From positions 186,001 through 250,000 of the forward strand of contig NZ_JAGIAG010000003.1 of assembly GCF_017744955.1 (NCBI RefSeq): DNA of 64,000 bases, given 5' to 3'. A program made the position numbers and the translations under genes. This stretch comes from Dokdonella sp. Its GTDB lineage: Bacteria > Pseudomonadota > Gammaproteobacteria > Xanthomonadales > Rhodanobacteraceae. Positions within the stretch are counted from its first letter, which is position 1; every line of letters starts with the position of its first letter. The notes under the pieces were generated by a model that worked only from the letters and a program-made list of their open reading frames with translations, searched no databases and was not told the DNA's origin. Positions 34,128 to 43,100 of the stretch are shown here, piece by piece.

Positions 34128-37006
34128 CGAATTCGCCCGACCGCACGCGCAGTCTCGCGCAACTGCAATGGCTGAACCGCCTGTTCGACCTGCCGGTTTC
34201 CGCACGCGAGACGGAACTGGCCGCACTCGCCGCGCACGACGCCGAACTGGCCGCGGCCGTGCGCGAGCTGCTGTCGTCGGCGGACGCCATCGACGTCGAC
34301 GAGGCCGTCGACGACACCTCGCCCGATCCGCACCGCCTCGGTCCCGACTCGCTGGTCGGCGGACGCTTCCGCCTGCTGCGCGCGCTCGGCAGCGGCGGCA
34401 TGGGCGAGGTGTTCCTGGCGCAGCGCACCGACGAGATCGAGCAGTACGTCGCGATCAAGCTGCTGCACGAAGGCGGCCGCGCGATGTCGCGCGCGCGCGC
34501 GCGGCGCGAGCAGCAGATCCTGGCCAAGCTGTCGCACCCGAACATCGCCGGCCTGATCGACGCCGGCGTCAGCGACAGCGGACGGCCGTGGTTCGCGATG
34601 GACTACGTCGACGGCGAACGCCTGATCGCCTGGTGCGACGGCCGCCGTTCCAGCGTGGGCGACCGTGTGCGGCGCTTCGTGCACATCTGCAACGCCGTGC
34701 AGTTCGCGCACAAGAACCTGATCCTGCATCGCGACCTGAAGCCGTCGAACATCCTGATCGACAACGAGGGCGTGCCCAAGCTGCTCGACTTCGGCATCGC
34801 CAAGGTCATCGACGCCGACCAGACCGACGAGACGCGCACGCTCGCGCTGACGCCGGCCTACGCCGCGCCCGAGCAATTGCGCGGCGATCCGGCCACCACC
34901 GCCAGTGACGTCTACCAGCTCGGCAGCGTGCTCTACGAACTGCTCAGCGGCGTGCCGGTGCAGCAGGCGCGCAGCGCCGCCGCGCGCGACGCCGACAGCA
35001 ACGGCGAGCTGCCGCGGCCGCACCAGGCGCTCGCCACGCGCATCGTCGGCGACCGCAGCGCCGCCGAACAGGCGGCACGCGCACGCGGCGAATCGCCGGA
35101 CCGGCTCGTGCGCTTGCTGAAGGGCGACCTCGGCAACATCGTGGCGAAGGCGACCGCCGCGCGGCCGGCCGAACGCTACGACACCGCGCAGGCGCTCGCC
35201 GACGACCTCCACCGCTGGCTGGCCGGCCTGCCGGTGCGTGCGCACCGCAAGTCGCTGGCCTATTCGTTCGGCAAGCTGTTGCGCCGGCACGCGTGGGCGG
35301 CGGCGGCAATCGTCGTCCTCAGCCTCGGCCTGGTCGCCGCGACGGTGGTCGCGTTCGACAAGGCCGCCTCGGAGCGGCACCAGCGCGAACAGGCCGAAGC
35401 CCAGCGGCGCGAAGCCGAGCAGCAACGCGATCTGGCGCGCAGTCAGCGCGAGCGGTCGGAGGCGATGGTCGGCTTCTTGCGCAGCGTGTTTCGGCAGGCC
35501 AATCCGGACCAGTTCGGCACTCTGGACATCTCCGCCCCCGCTCTGCTCGCGCGCGCCGCCGACGCGCTCGACCAGCGCACCGACGTCGACGAGCCGACGC
35601 ACGCCGTCCTGCTCGCCGAGATCGCCGACGCGTTCAACAATCTCGGCGAACCGAAGCTCGGCCTGGCGCCAGCCGAGCGCGCGGTCGCGATGCTGCAACC
35701 GCAGCGCGACCGCCACGCCGTCGAATTTCTCGGCGCATTGCTGCCGTTGCTGCTGATCGACAATGGCCTCGCGCGCCAGCAGGACGCGATCGACCGCGCG
35801 ACCGAAGCGCTGCCGCTGGCGGAGCGCACGCGCGGCGGCGGGCACAACTGGCACGCCGCCCTACTCGCGCAGCGGGGCTTCGCGCATGCGCTGATGGGGA
35901 AGGCCGACGACGCCGAAGCCGATGCGCGCGCGGCGATCGAATCCCTCGAGGAAAGCGGCGAGGACAACGGCGAGGACGCGATCATGGCGTTGAACACGCT
36001 GGCCTCCGCATCCGTGCTGAAGTCCGACTACCGGCAGGCCAACGGTGCCTGGCGCCGTACCATCGCCATCGCCGAGCGCGATCCGTCGATCGGCACGTCG
36101 GTGCGGCTGTCGCTGAAGGAGAACTTCGCAGCCAGCCTGTATCGCACCGGCGAAACGGCCGAGGCGATCGAACTGCTCGAATCGACCTTGCGACAACATG
36201 AAACGCTCAGCGGCGCATCGAGTTTCGACGTGGTGACGTCGAAGGCGACGTTGCTGGAATGCTATCTGGCCAGCGGCGACCCGCTTCGCGCCCGCCCGAT
36301 CTACGACGAGCTGCGGGCCATTCCGGTGACGACCGATCCGCAGCAGATCCGTCTGCGGCTCTATGTCGTGATCGGAATGCTGGACTACCAGCTCGCGATC
36401 GGCCGCTTCGAGGAGGCCTCGCGGCTCGCGCGCAGTTTCCTCGACGCGACGGGGCGAAATCCGGCGAGCAAGCGCCCCCACAACAACGTGCTGCGCCGGT
36501 TCGGCGAAGCCGAGCTGCAACTCGGGCGGCCCGCGGCGGCCCTGGCGGCGTTCGAAAGCGCGTCGGACGATGTGAACGTGCGCGACAGCCTCATCCGCCG
36601 CGCCTTGCTGGACGACGGCATCGGCCGAGCGCGGCTGACTGACGGCGACGCCGCAGCGGCGATCGAACCGCTGCAACGCGCCGCGGAAGGCTTTCGTCGA
36701 ATGCAGGGGCCCGACAAGGCCGGCGTGCTGCGCAGCGAGATCCACGAACTGTGGGCGCGCGCGCTGGCAACGAAGGATCTACGGCTCCTCGACCGCCTGC
36801 AGGAAAAGCGCGCCGCACTGGTCGCCGCGCTCGGCGGCGAGGACAAGCTGCAGGTCTGGCAGCTCGATCAACTGCTCGACGATCTTTCCCGCCGCCTCGG
36901 CCGGCCCGGCATCGACGCCGAGCGGCGCGCGCGCGCCGAGGCGGGTCTGCGCCGCATCGCCGGCAGTTCGAAGGCGCCGGCCTATGTCGGCCTCAGCCCG
37001 TTCTGA
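34124..37006 (+). CDS. Ser/Thr protein kinase with transmembrane helix and extracytoplasmic TPR-like region
   Basis: This 960-residue Hanks-type kinase starts at GTG 34124, overlapping the sigma-factor stop. The kinase domain (about 85-370) has the glycine loop GSGGMGEVF, catalytic Lys112 (AIKLL), H202-R203-D204 in HRDLKPSN, DFG at D222 and APEQ in the activation loop. A membrane helix (about 389-411) follows, then a charged coiled coil (EQAEAQRREAEQQRDLARSQ) and about 500 residues of helical TPR-like repeats predicted outside the membrane. Such sigma-kinase pairs are thought to convert an external signal into ECF sigma activation by phosphorylation. All catalytic residues are intact. Confidence 0.93.
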   Translation: MTNSPDRTRSLAQLQWLNRLFDLPVSARETELAALAAHDAELAAAVRELLSSADAIDVDEAVDDTSPDPHRLGPDSLVGGRFRLLRALGSGGMGEVFLAQRTDEIEQYVAIKLLHEGGRAMSRARARREQQILAKLSHPNIAGLIDAGVSDSGRPWFAMDYVDGERLIAWCDGRRSSVGDRVRRFVHICNAVQFAHKNLILHRDLKPSNILIDNEGVPKLLDFGIAKVIDADQTDETRTLALTPAYAAPEQLRGDPATTASDVYQLGSVLYELLSGVPVQQARSAAARDADSNGELPRPHQALATRIVGDRSAAEQAARARGESPDRLVRLLKGDLGNIVAKATAARPAERYDTAQALADDLHRWLAGLPVRAHRKSLAYSFGKLLRRHAWAAAAIVVLSLGLVAATVVAFDKAASERHQREQAEAQRREAEQQRDLARSQRERSEAMVGFLRSVFRQANPDQFGTLDISAPALLARAADALDQRTDVDEPTHAVLLAEIADAFNNLGEPKLGLAPAERAVAMLQPQRDRHAVEFLGALLPLLLIDNGLARQQDAIDRATEALPLAERTRGGGHNWHAALLAQRGFAHALMGKADDAEADARAAIESLEESGEDNGEDAIMALNTLASASVLKSDYRQANGAWRRTIAIAERDPSIGTSVRLSLKENFAASLYRTGETAEAIELLESTLRQHETLSGASSFDVVTSKATLLECYLASGDPLRARPIYDELRAIPVTTDPQQIRLRLYVVIGMLDYQLAIGRFEEASRLARSFLDATGRNPASKRPHNNVLRRFGEAELQLGRPAAALAAFESASDDVNVRDSLIRRALLDDGIGRARLTDGDAAAAIEPLQRAAEGFRRMQGPDKAGVLRSEIHELWARALATKDLRLLDRLQEKRAALVAALGGEDKLQVWQLDQLLDDLSRRLGRPGIDAERRARAEAGLRRIAGSSKAPAYVGLSPF

Positions 37007-37081
37007 ATCTGCGGGGCGATCTCGACCCTCTTGTCTCGCTTGCGGAAAGGCAAAGCAAGACCCACGCCGCCCGCCGACGTC

Positions 37082-37101
37082 ATGCCCGCGAACGCGGGCA
37101 T
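37082..37101. repeat. CCCGCGAACGCGGG palindrome, single copy
   Basis: ATGCCCGCGAACGCGGGCAT, the same palindrome type as the paired ends at 16599 and 16700, lies in the 277-bp gap before the beta-propeller gene. That gap also holds a possible 18-codon reading frame from the ATG at 37206, judged too weak to call. Confidence 0.85.
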
Positions 37102-37283
37102 CCATTTGCCCCGCCTGCGCGCCCGCACGCAAGCGAGACGACTGCGTCCAAAAACCCGATGTCAGGTTCCGCCCTGCCCATTCCGCTTCACTCTTTGAGG
37201 AGCCCATGAATCTGCCCCGTCCATCGGTCCGCAAGACCGGCGGAGGGGCGAGCCTCGCCTGAACCATCATCGAGAGACCGCCC

Positions 37284-39809
37284 ATGAACATCCGCTTCGC
37301 CCGCTGCACGGCCGTGGCCGCCGTGCTGGGACTCGCCACGATCGGCTTCGCCATTCCTGCCGCCGCAAGCGCTTCAGCACTCGCTCCGGCGGCCGCTTCA
37401 TCCCAGCCGTCTCCTGCCTCCGCGACGAGCTCTCCCTATCTGCGCGTGGCCGCGGACGATCCGATGGAGTCCGATCCTGTTGCCTTCGTGCCGTGGGCGC
37501 CGGACTTCCAGCACGACGGCACGGCGCGACGACGCTGGGCCGACAGTGTCGGTGCCGGGCTGCTGGCGAGCCCGCTGGGAAGCGCCACGCGACGCGAAGT
37601 TCAGGTGATCACCAGCGAGATCTACGACGGCGTCATTCCCCTGGATACGGGTTGGACATTCCAGAAAAACAATCGATTCAACGCCATCGTCTTATCCGAA
37701 GACACCATGGTCATCCTGGCCAAAACAGAAAGAGTGAATCCGCTCTATCCGGACCCGGAAAACGGTCCGCAAGAAGGTCCGGGCGCGATTCATTTCTTCG
37801 AGAAGCGCGATGGAAAATGGCAACGTGTCCAGAAGCTGGAATTCCCGGCGGAAGTTATTGGAACGAATGCCAACTTCGGCAAGATGTTGGCCATTTCCGG
37901 CGACACGCTGTTCGTCGGCGCCCCGAGAGGTAATGTCGCCGCGTCACGGCCCGGCAAGGTATACGTCTACAAACGCACCGACGGAGTCTGGCAGCAAACG
38001 CAAATCCTGACCGACGGCGTCGTGCAGAACCACGGCTCGGGCTTCGGCGCGTTCATGACCTTGCAAGGCGACCGCGCGCTCATCGCCGACGTCGCCGAGA
38101 ACGGATTGCGCGGCGCGGTATACGCATTCGGCAAATCCGGCGACGGCACCTGGATGCAGACGCAACGACTGGTGCTCGCCGATGCGCCGGAACTCGCGCA
38201 GTTCGGCAACGGCCTCGGCCTGAACGGCTCGACCGCCATGATCACGGCCCCCATGGTCGGATGGGAGCCGACGCCACATACCAATCCGGTCGTCTATGCC
38301 TACGAACTCGACGTATCGAGCGGCCAATGGAATGCCACGCAAAGCTTGACGAGTTGCGGGCTCACCGAAGAAGACAGCTACGTCTACAATTTCGGCACCG
38401 GAAGGATCGAATTGGCTGGCGACACCGCGGTGATCGCCGACACCATCGGATCCCTGACCACGCCCGATGTCAGCGAACAAACCGGCATCGCCTGCGTCTA
38501 CACGCGATCGAACGGCACCTGGACCCCAAGCCAGGCCTTGACCGCGGACGACCCGACGGCAGGCGACCTGTTCGGCATATCCTCCGCGCTGAATGGCGAT
38601 CTTCTGGCGATCGGTTCGGTTCGATCCTTCGGCGGCGATCCGTATCTCGCGGGCGGCATCATCTACGTCTTCAATAGAAGCGGATCGGGCTGGAGCGTAT
38701 CCGACAAGGTCGTTCGCGGCGGGCCGGGCTATCTGAACGACAACAGCGGCGGTATCGGCGTGATCGGAATCGACGGCAGCGCCGTGGTGTCGACAGCCGC
38801 CAGGGACGTCGGCGTGGACTTCGGCAGCGTCGGCATCTTCGATTTCCCGGCGCAGCCCACCGCTGCGCCGGAATCGCTGACGCTCTCGCTCGCACCGGGC
38901 GAGCAGACCTCGGCCTCGGTGCGGATCGGCAATGCCGGCGCGGGCGCCGCGCTGACCTTCAGCCTGACCGACGGCGGCACGCTGACACAGATCAGCGAGG
39001 AAGCGCCGATTCCCGGCATGGGCATCGGCATGCCGCAATGCCGCCTGCGCGGAGAGGTCGTACAGGAGTGCGTCGAAGTGATCGGCACCGCCGCCACCAG
39101 TTGGTATCGCCGCTTCTACTTCGGCGAGTACCCGCACGTCGGCGCCAGCGCGACGATCGACGCCGTCACCGTCGGCATCGAAGGTTCGCAGGCCGGCATT
39201 CCGGTGTCGGTCAAGCTGTACACCAAGCCGCACGACGACGGCGCGGTCGACACGCTCGACTCCTTCCAGCTCGAATACATCGGCGGCGGCACCGCCGTCA
39301 CCGACGGCACGCCGCACAGCCTGCTGCGCGTTCCGATGGACGGTACCGTGACGGTGCAGGACACCGCCTTCGAAGATCTGGTCGTCGAATACCACGTCGA
39401 CGAGCATCCGGGTCTGCCGGCGTTCGTGCCCGGCGCCAACGCCTCGCCGCAGACGCATTCGACGTTCATAACTTCCTTCCGCGGCGATTACCTGTATGCG
39501 GGACAGACCTCGCACATCCTGATTTCGCCGCACCTGGATCCGGCCGCTTCGGGCATCCGCTGCGCGACGCCGGAGAGCACGCCGTGGCTCCGTGTCGCCG
39601 CGCCGACGGAAGGGCGCATCGCGGCCGGTTCCTCGCAGGATCTCGCGGTGACGATCGACGCCTCGGACCTCGCGCCCGGCCGCTACTCGACCGAACTGTG
39701 CGTGGCGACCAAGGGTCCGCTGCCGTCGATGATGCGCGTGCCGGTCGAGCTGACGGTGAGCGAAGCAGGCGATGCGATCTTCAATGACGGGTTCGACGCG
39801 CGCCCCTGA
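37284..39809 (+). CDS. Secreted beta-propeller-like protein with FNDGFD tail
   Basis: This 841-residue exported protein has a signal peptide (VAAVLGLATIGFAIPAAASA) and a Pro/Ser/Ala linker. About seven integrin-type (FG-GAP-like) blades follow (about residues 110-530), with recurring GDTLFVGAP, GDRALIADV, GDTAVIADT and GDLLAIGS units next to W-x-x-Q-motifs. A separate C-terminal half (about 535-820) has two beta-sandwich domains, and the end is GDAIFNDGFDARP. The propeller-coding part is markedly less GC-rich (29 of 60 bases at 37681-37740, 31 of 60 at 37801-37860) than the C-terminal part (38 of 60 at 39181-39240), suggesting a mosaic origin. No enzymatic motif is seen. It may bind ligands or partner proteins outside the cell. 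Confidence 0.85.
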   Translation: MNIRFARCTAVAAVLGLATIGFAIPAAASASALAPAAASSQPSPASATSSPYLRVAADDPMESDPVAFVPWAPDFQHDGTARRRWADSVGAGLLASPLGSATRREVQVITSEIYDGVIPLDTGWTFQKNNRFNAIVLSEDTMVILAKTERVNPLYPDPENGPQEGPGAIHFFEKRDGKWQRVQKLEFPAEVIGTNANFGKMLAISGDTLFVGAPRGNVAASRPGKVYVYKRTDGVWQQTQILTDGVVQNHGSGFGAFMTLQGDRALIADVAENGLRGAVYAFGKSGDGTWMQTQRLVLADAPELAQFGNGLGLNGSTAMITAPMVGWEPTPHTNPVVYAYELDVSSGQWNATQSLTSCGLTEEDSYVYNFGTGRIELAGDTAVIADTIGSLTTPDVSEQTGIACVYTRSNGTWTPSQALTADDPTAGDLFGISSALNGDLLAIGSVRSFGGDPYLAGGIIYVFNRSGSGWSVSDKVVRGGPGYLNDNSGGIGVIGIDGSAVVSTAARDVGVDFGSVGIFDFPAQPTAAPESLTLSLAPGEQTSASVRIGNAGAGAALTFSLTDGGTLTQISEEAPIPGMGIGMPQCRLRGEVVQECVEVIGTAATSWYRRFYFGEYPHVGASATIDAVTVGIEGSQAGIPVSVKLYTKPHDDGAVDTLDSFQLEYIGGGTAVTDGTPHSLLRVPMDGTVTVQDTAFEDLVVEYHVDEHPGLPAFVPGANASPQTHSTFITSFRGDYLYAGQTSHILISPHLDPAASGIRCATPESTPWLRVAAPTEGRIAAGSSQDLAVTIDASDLAPGRYSTELCVATKGPLPSMMRVPVELTVSEAGDAIFNDGFDARP

Positions 39810-39821
39810 TGCTGCATTGTT

Positions 39822-40073
39822 CCCTCTCCCGCTTGCGGGAGAGGGTCGAGGCCGCCCCCCGGCGGCTGAGGGCCAGCGCAGGGATGCGCTGGCGGCATGC
39901 GGAGCAGGACAGCGTAGCGGGGTGAGGGAAAGCGGAGTGCTGTGCTCCTACTGCCCTCACCCGCGCCTTCGGCGCGACCTCTCCCGCACGCGGGAGAGAT
40001 GAAAACTTGCGTGGCCTTTCTCCCTCTCCCGCTTGCGGGAGAGGGCCGGGGTGAGGGAAAGCGGAGCGCTGCC
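39822..40073. repeat. CCCTCTCCCGC/GCGGGAGAGGG repeat cluster
   Basis: Three palindromic units built on CTCTCCCGCTTGCGGGAGAG occur at about 39824-39845, 39956-39999 and 40022-40044. A GGGGTGAGGGAAAGCGGAG block is repeated directly at 39919 and 40050. It fills the 345-bp gap between the propeller gene and the second subtilase gene; no other gene is supported there. Confidence 0.88.
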
Positions 40074-40154
40074 TCACCTTGGCGAGTTTCAAATGCCGCG
40101 TCGAGCACGACTCGCCGCGCCCATTCGCGAACACATCCTCTTCGGAACATCTCA

Positions 40155-43100
40155 ATGCCCAGCCCGTCCCTCCCCCGCACCGCCCTCGCCGCCGCGCTGA
40201 TGCTGGCATTCGGCCAGGCGATCGCTTCGGAACATGTACCCGCTTCGCCTCCCGCGCTCGACGCCGTCGAGGCGGCGCGCGGCGACTCGACGCAGCTGAT
40301 CCTGCGCTCGGGCATCTTCGATCCGACGCAGCAATCGCTGAACGTCTCCGCCGTCGGCGCGGCACCGGATGCGCCCACGCGCTACGCGATCGTGCAATTC
40401 CAGCCGGGCAAGACGGCCGCGCACAAGGCGCTGGCCGCGCGCGGCATCGAGGTGCTCGGCTACGTGCCGAACCACGCCTACTTCGTCCGTCTCGGACGCG
40501 AGGGGCTGCCCGCGCTGACGAGCGATCCCGCCGTGCGCTGGGCCGGGCCGCTGCGTCCGGCGATGAAGCTCGATCCGAACCTGTGGACGGCGGCGCGCAC
40601 GAACTCGGCCGCGCTGCAGAACGACGGCCGCTACGAGATCCTCGTCGAAGCCTTCCGCGGCGTCTCCGCGGCGCAGATCGAAGCCACGCTGCGCCGCGAA
40701 GTGCCGGACGTGGAGATTCCCATGCGCAGCCAGCGCAGCGAGGCGACGCCCTACGTGCGCGCCCGCGTGCCGGCCGCCGCGCTGGACGCGTTGCTGACCA
40801 GCGCGACAGCGATCGACGGCGTCGCCTTCGTCTCGCCGTGGCATCCGCTGCGCACGAGCAACGCCGCCAGCATCGGCGCGATCCAGGGCAACATGACCGA
40901 CGACTGCGCCGGCAGCGGCCGTCTCTGCGGCACCTCGCCGATGTTCGGCCACGGCCTGACCGGCAGCGGCCAGATCGTCGGCATCGCCGATTCCGGCACG
41001 ACGCCGAACGCGGCCTGGTTCACCTCCTTGGACAAGGGCGACGGGCCGCACACCGAAGTGACCTTCGCCGACAATCCGCCGCCGCTGCCGCCCGCGCTCG
41101 GCACGCTGCATCCGGACAACAAGATCGTCGCGTACTGGACGCAGCCGGGCGGTCCGATCGACTACGACTACTTTTCCGGCCACGGCACGCATACAAGCGG
41201 CACCCTGGTCGGCGACGCCGCCGGCACCTTCGGCGCGGACAGCTTCCTGCCGTCGACGCCGTGGCTGCCGAACCACGACCTCGCCGACGGCATGGCGCCG
41301 AACGCGCAGCTGCTGATGCAGGACATCGGCGGCGACAATCCGATCGAGCTGATCGTGCAGGACTTCGAGGGTACGCTGCAGCAGGCCCACGGCGGCGGCG
41401 TGCGCATCCACAGCGACAGCTGGGGCGGGTCGACCTCGGGCCAATACAGCGCCGTCGATGCCAATGTCGACCGCATGACGCACCGGCTCGAAGATCTGCT
41501 GGTGGTGATCGCGGCCGGCAACAACCAGACCGGCGCGATGGCCGTCGGCTCGCCTGGCAATTCCAAGAACGGCGTGACGGTCGCGGCGCTCGGCCACGGC
41601 GGCAGCCTGGTCAAGTCCTCGCTTTCCAATGCCGGCCCGACCGCCGACGGTCGCCTCAAGCCCGACCTCGCCGCGCCGGGAACGGAGACGATTTCCGCCG
41701 CGGCCGTCGGCGAAGTCACCGCGCAGGTTACCGCCCCGCAAACCGTGCCCAACACCGGCACCTCGATGGCGACGCCGGTCGTCGCCGGCAACGCCGTGCT
41801 GCTGCGCCAATACTTCGTCGACGGCTTCTATCCGCGCGGCTTCGCCAATACCGCCGCCGCGGCCGATCGCGTGTTCGCCGACGGCTTCGACGGCGTCGCG
41901 CCGCCGCCGCTCACCGGCGGCGAGGCGGTCGATGCGTTCAACCCGACCGGCGCGATGCTGAAGGCCGTGCTGCTCAACGGCACCGTGCCGACCACGACCC
42001 CGGCAGCCTTCCCGAATACCGGCACCGGCTGGGGCCGCCCGTGGCTCGACGGCAACGTCTGGTTCAAGCAAACGCTGCCCGGCGGCGACGACAGCCGCCG
42101 CCTGCGCGTGTTCGAGCGCAGCAACGCGGCCGGCTTGGTCACCGGCGAGGCCGACGAGTACGCCATCGCCGAGGTCGCCGCCGGCATCGAGTTCCGCGCG
42201 ACACTGACCTGGTTCGATCCGGCGGCCTCGACCGGCACGGCCGCCGCGCTGGTCAACAACCTCGACCTCGAAGTCGTCGCGCCGAACGGAACCGTCTACC
42301 GCGGCAACCGCTTCAGCAACGGCGTCTCGGTTCCCGGCGGCTCGGGCGACCGCAAGGACACGGTGGAACAGGTGCGCTTCACCGCGCCGCTCGCCGGCGC
42401 GTACACGATCCGCGTGAAGGCGACCGACGTGCCCGGCAACGGCGAGGCGGACACCGACCGGCAAGGCTACGCCGTCGCCGTGTCCGGCGCGTTCGGCCTG
42501 CCCGACGCGCCGGCGTTCCCGGCGCCGACGGCACTGTCGATCGCCGCCAACAGCAGCGACGGCGTGAGCGTCGACGCGAACGCCGCCGGCGATGCGCAGG
42601 GCTTCCAGCTGTATCGCGCCGACGGCCACTGCGCGACGGCGGCGCGCGGCGATTTCCACCTGGTCGCGAACGGGCCGGCGCTGCCGCTCGCCGACACGCA
42701 CAGCGAGGGCGGCTTCGCATATGCCTATCGCCTGCGCGGCGTGCGCAACGACGTAGAAGGCGAGTTGTCCGAATGCGTCGACGTCGTGTCGCAGGACGAC
42801 TGCGGCCTGACGCCGGACTTCAATCGCGCGTCGGTGACCGCGTCGGGCGCGCACGCCACGTGCAGCGTCGACCTGTCGTGGAGCGCGGCGACGTCGAGCT
42901 GCCCGACGCAGACGACGATGACCTACCAGGTCGAGCGCGACACCGATCCGTACTTCGGCAATCCGCAGACCGTGGCCGCGGCATTGAGCACGCCCGAGTA
43001 CGTCGACACGGCAGTGGCGAACGGCACCTCGTACTACTACCGCGTCACCGCGCACGACGCCGCCGGCAATCCGAGCCTGACTTCGTATCCGATCGTGGTG

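Noticed and set aside
37206..37262. 18-codon reading frame with GAGGAG upstream
   Set aside because: Spacing to the ATG is only 3 bp and no conserved feature is seen; a leader peptide is possible but unsupported.
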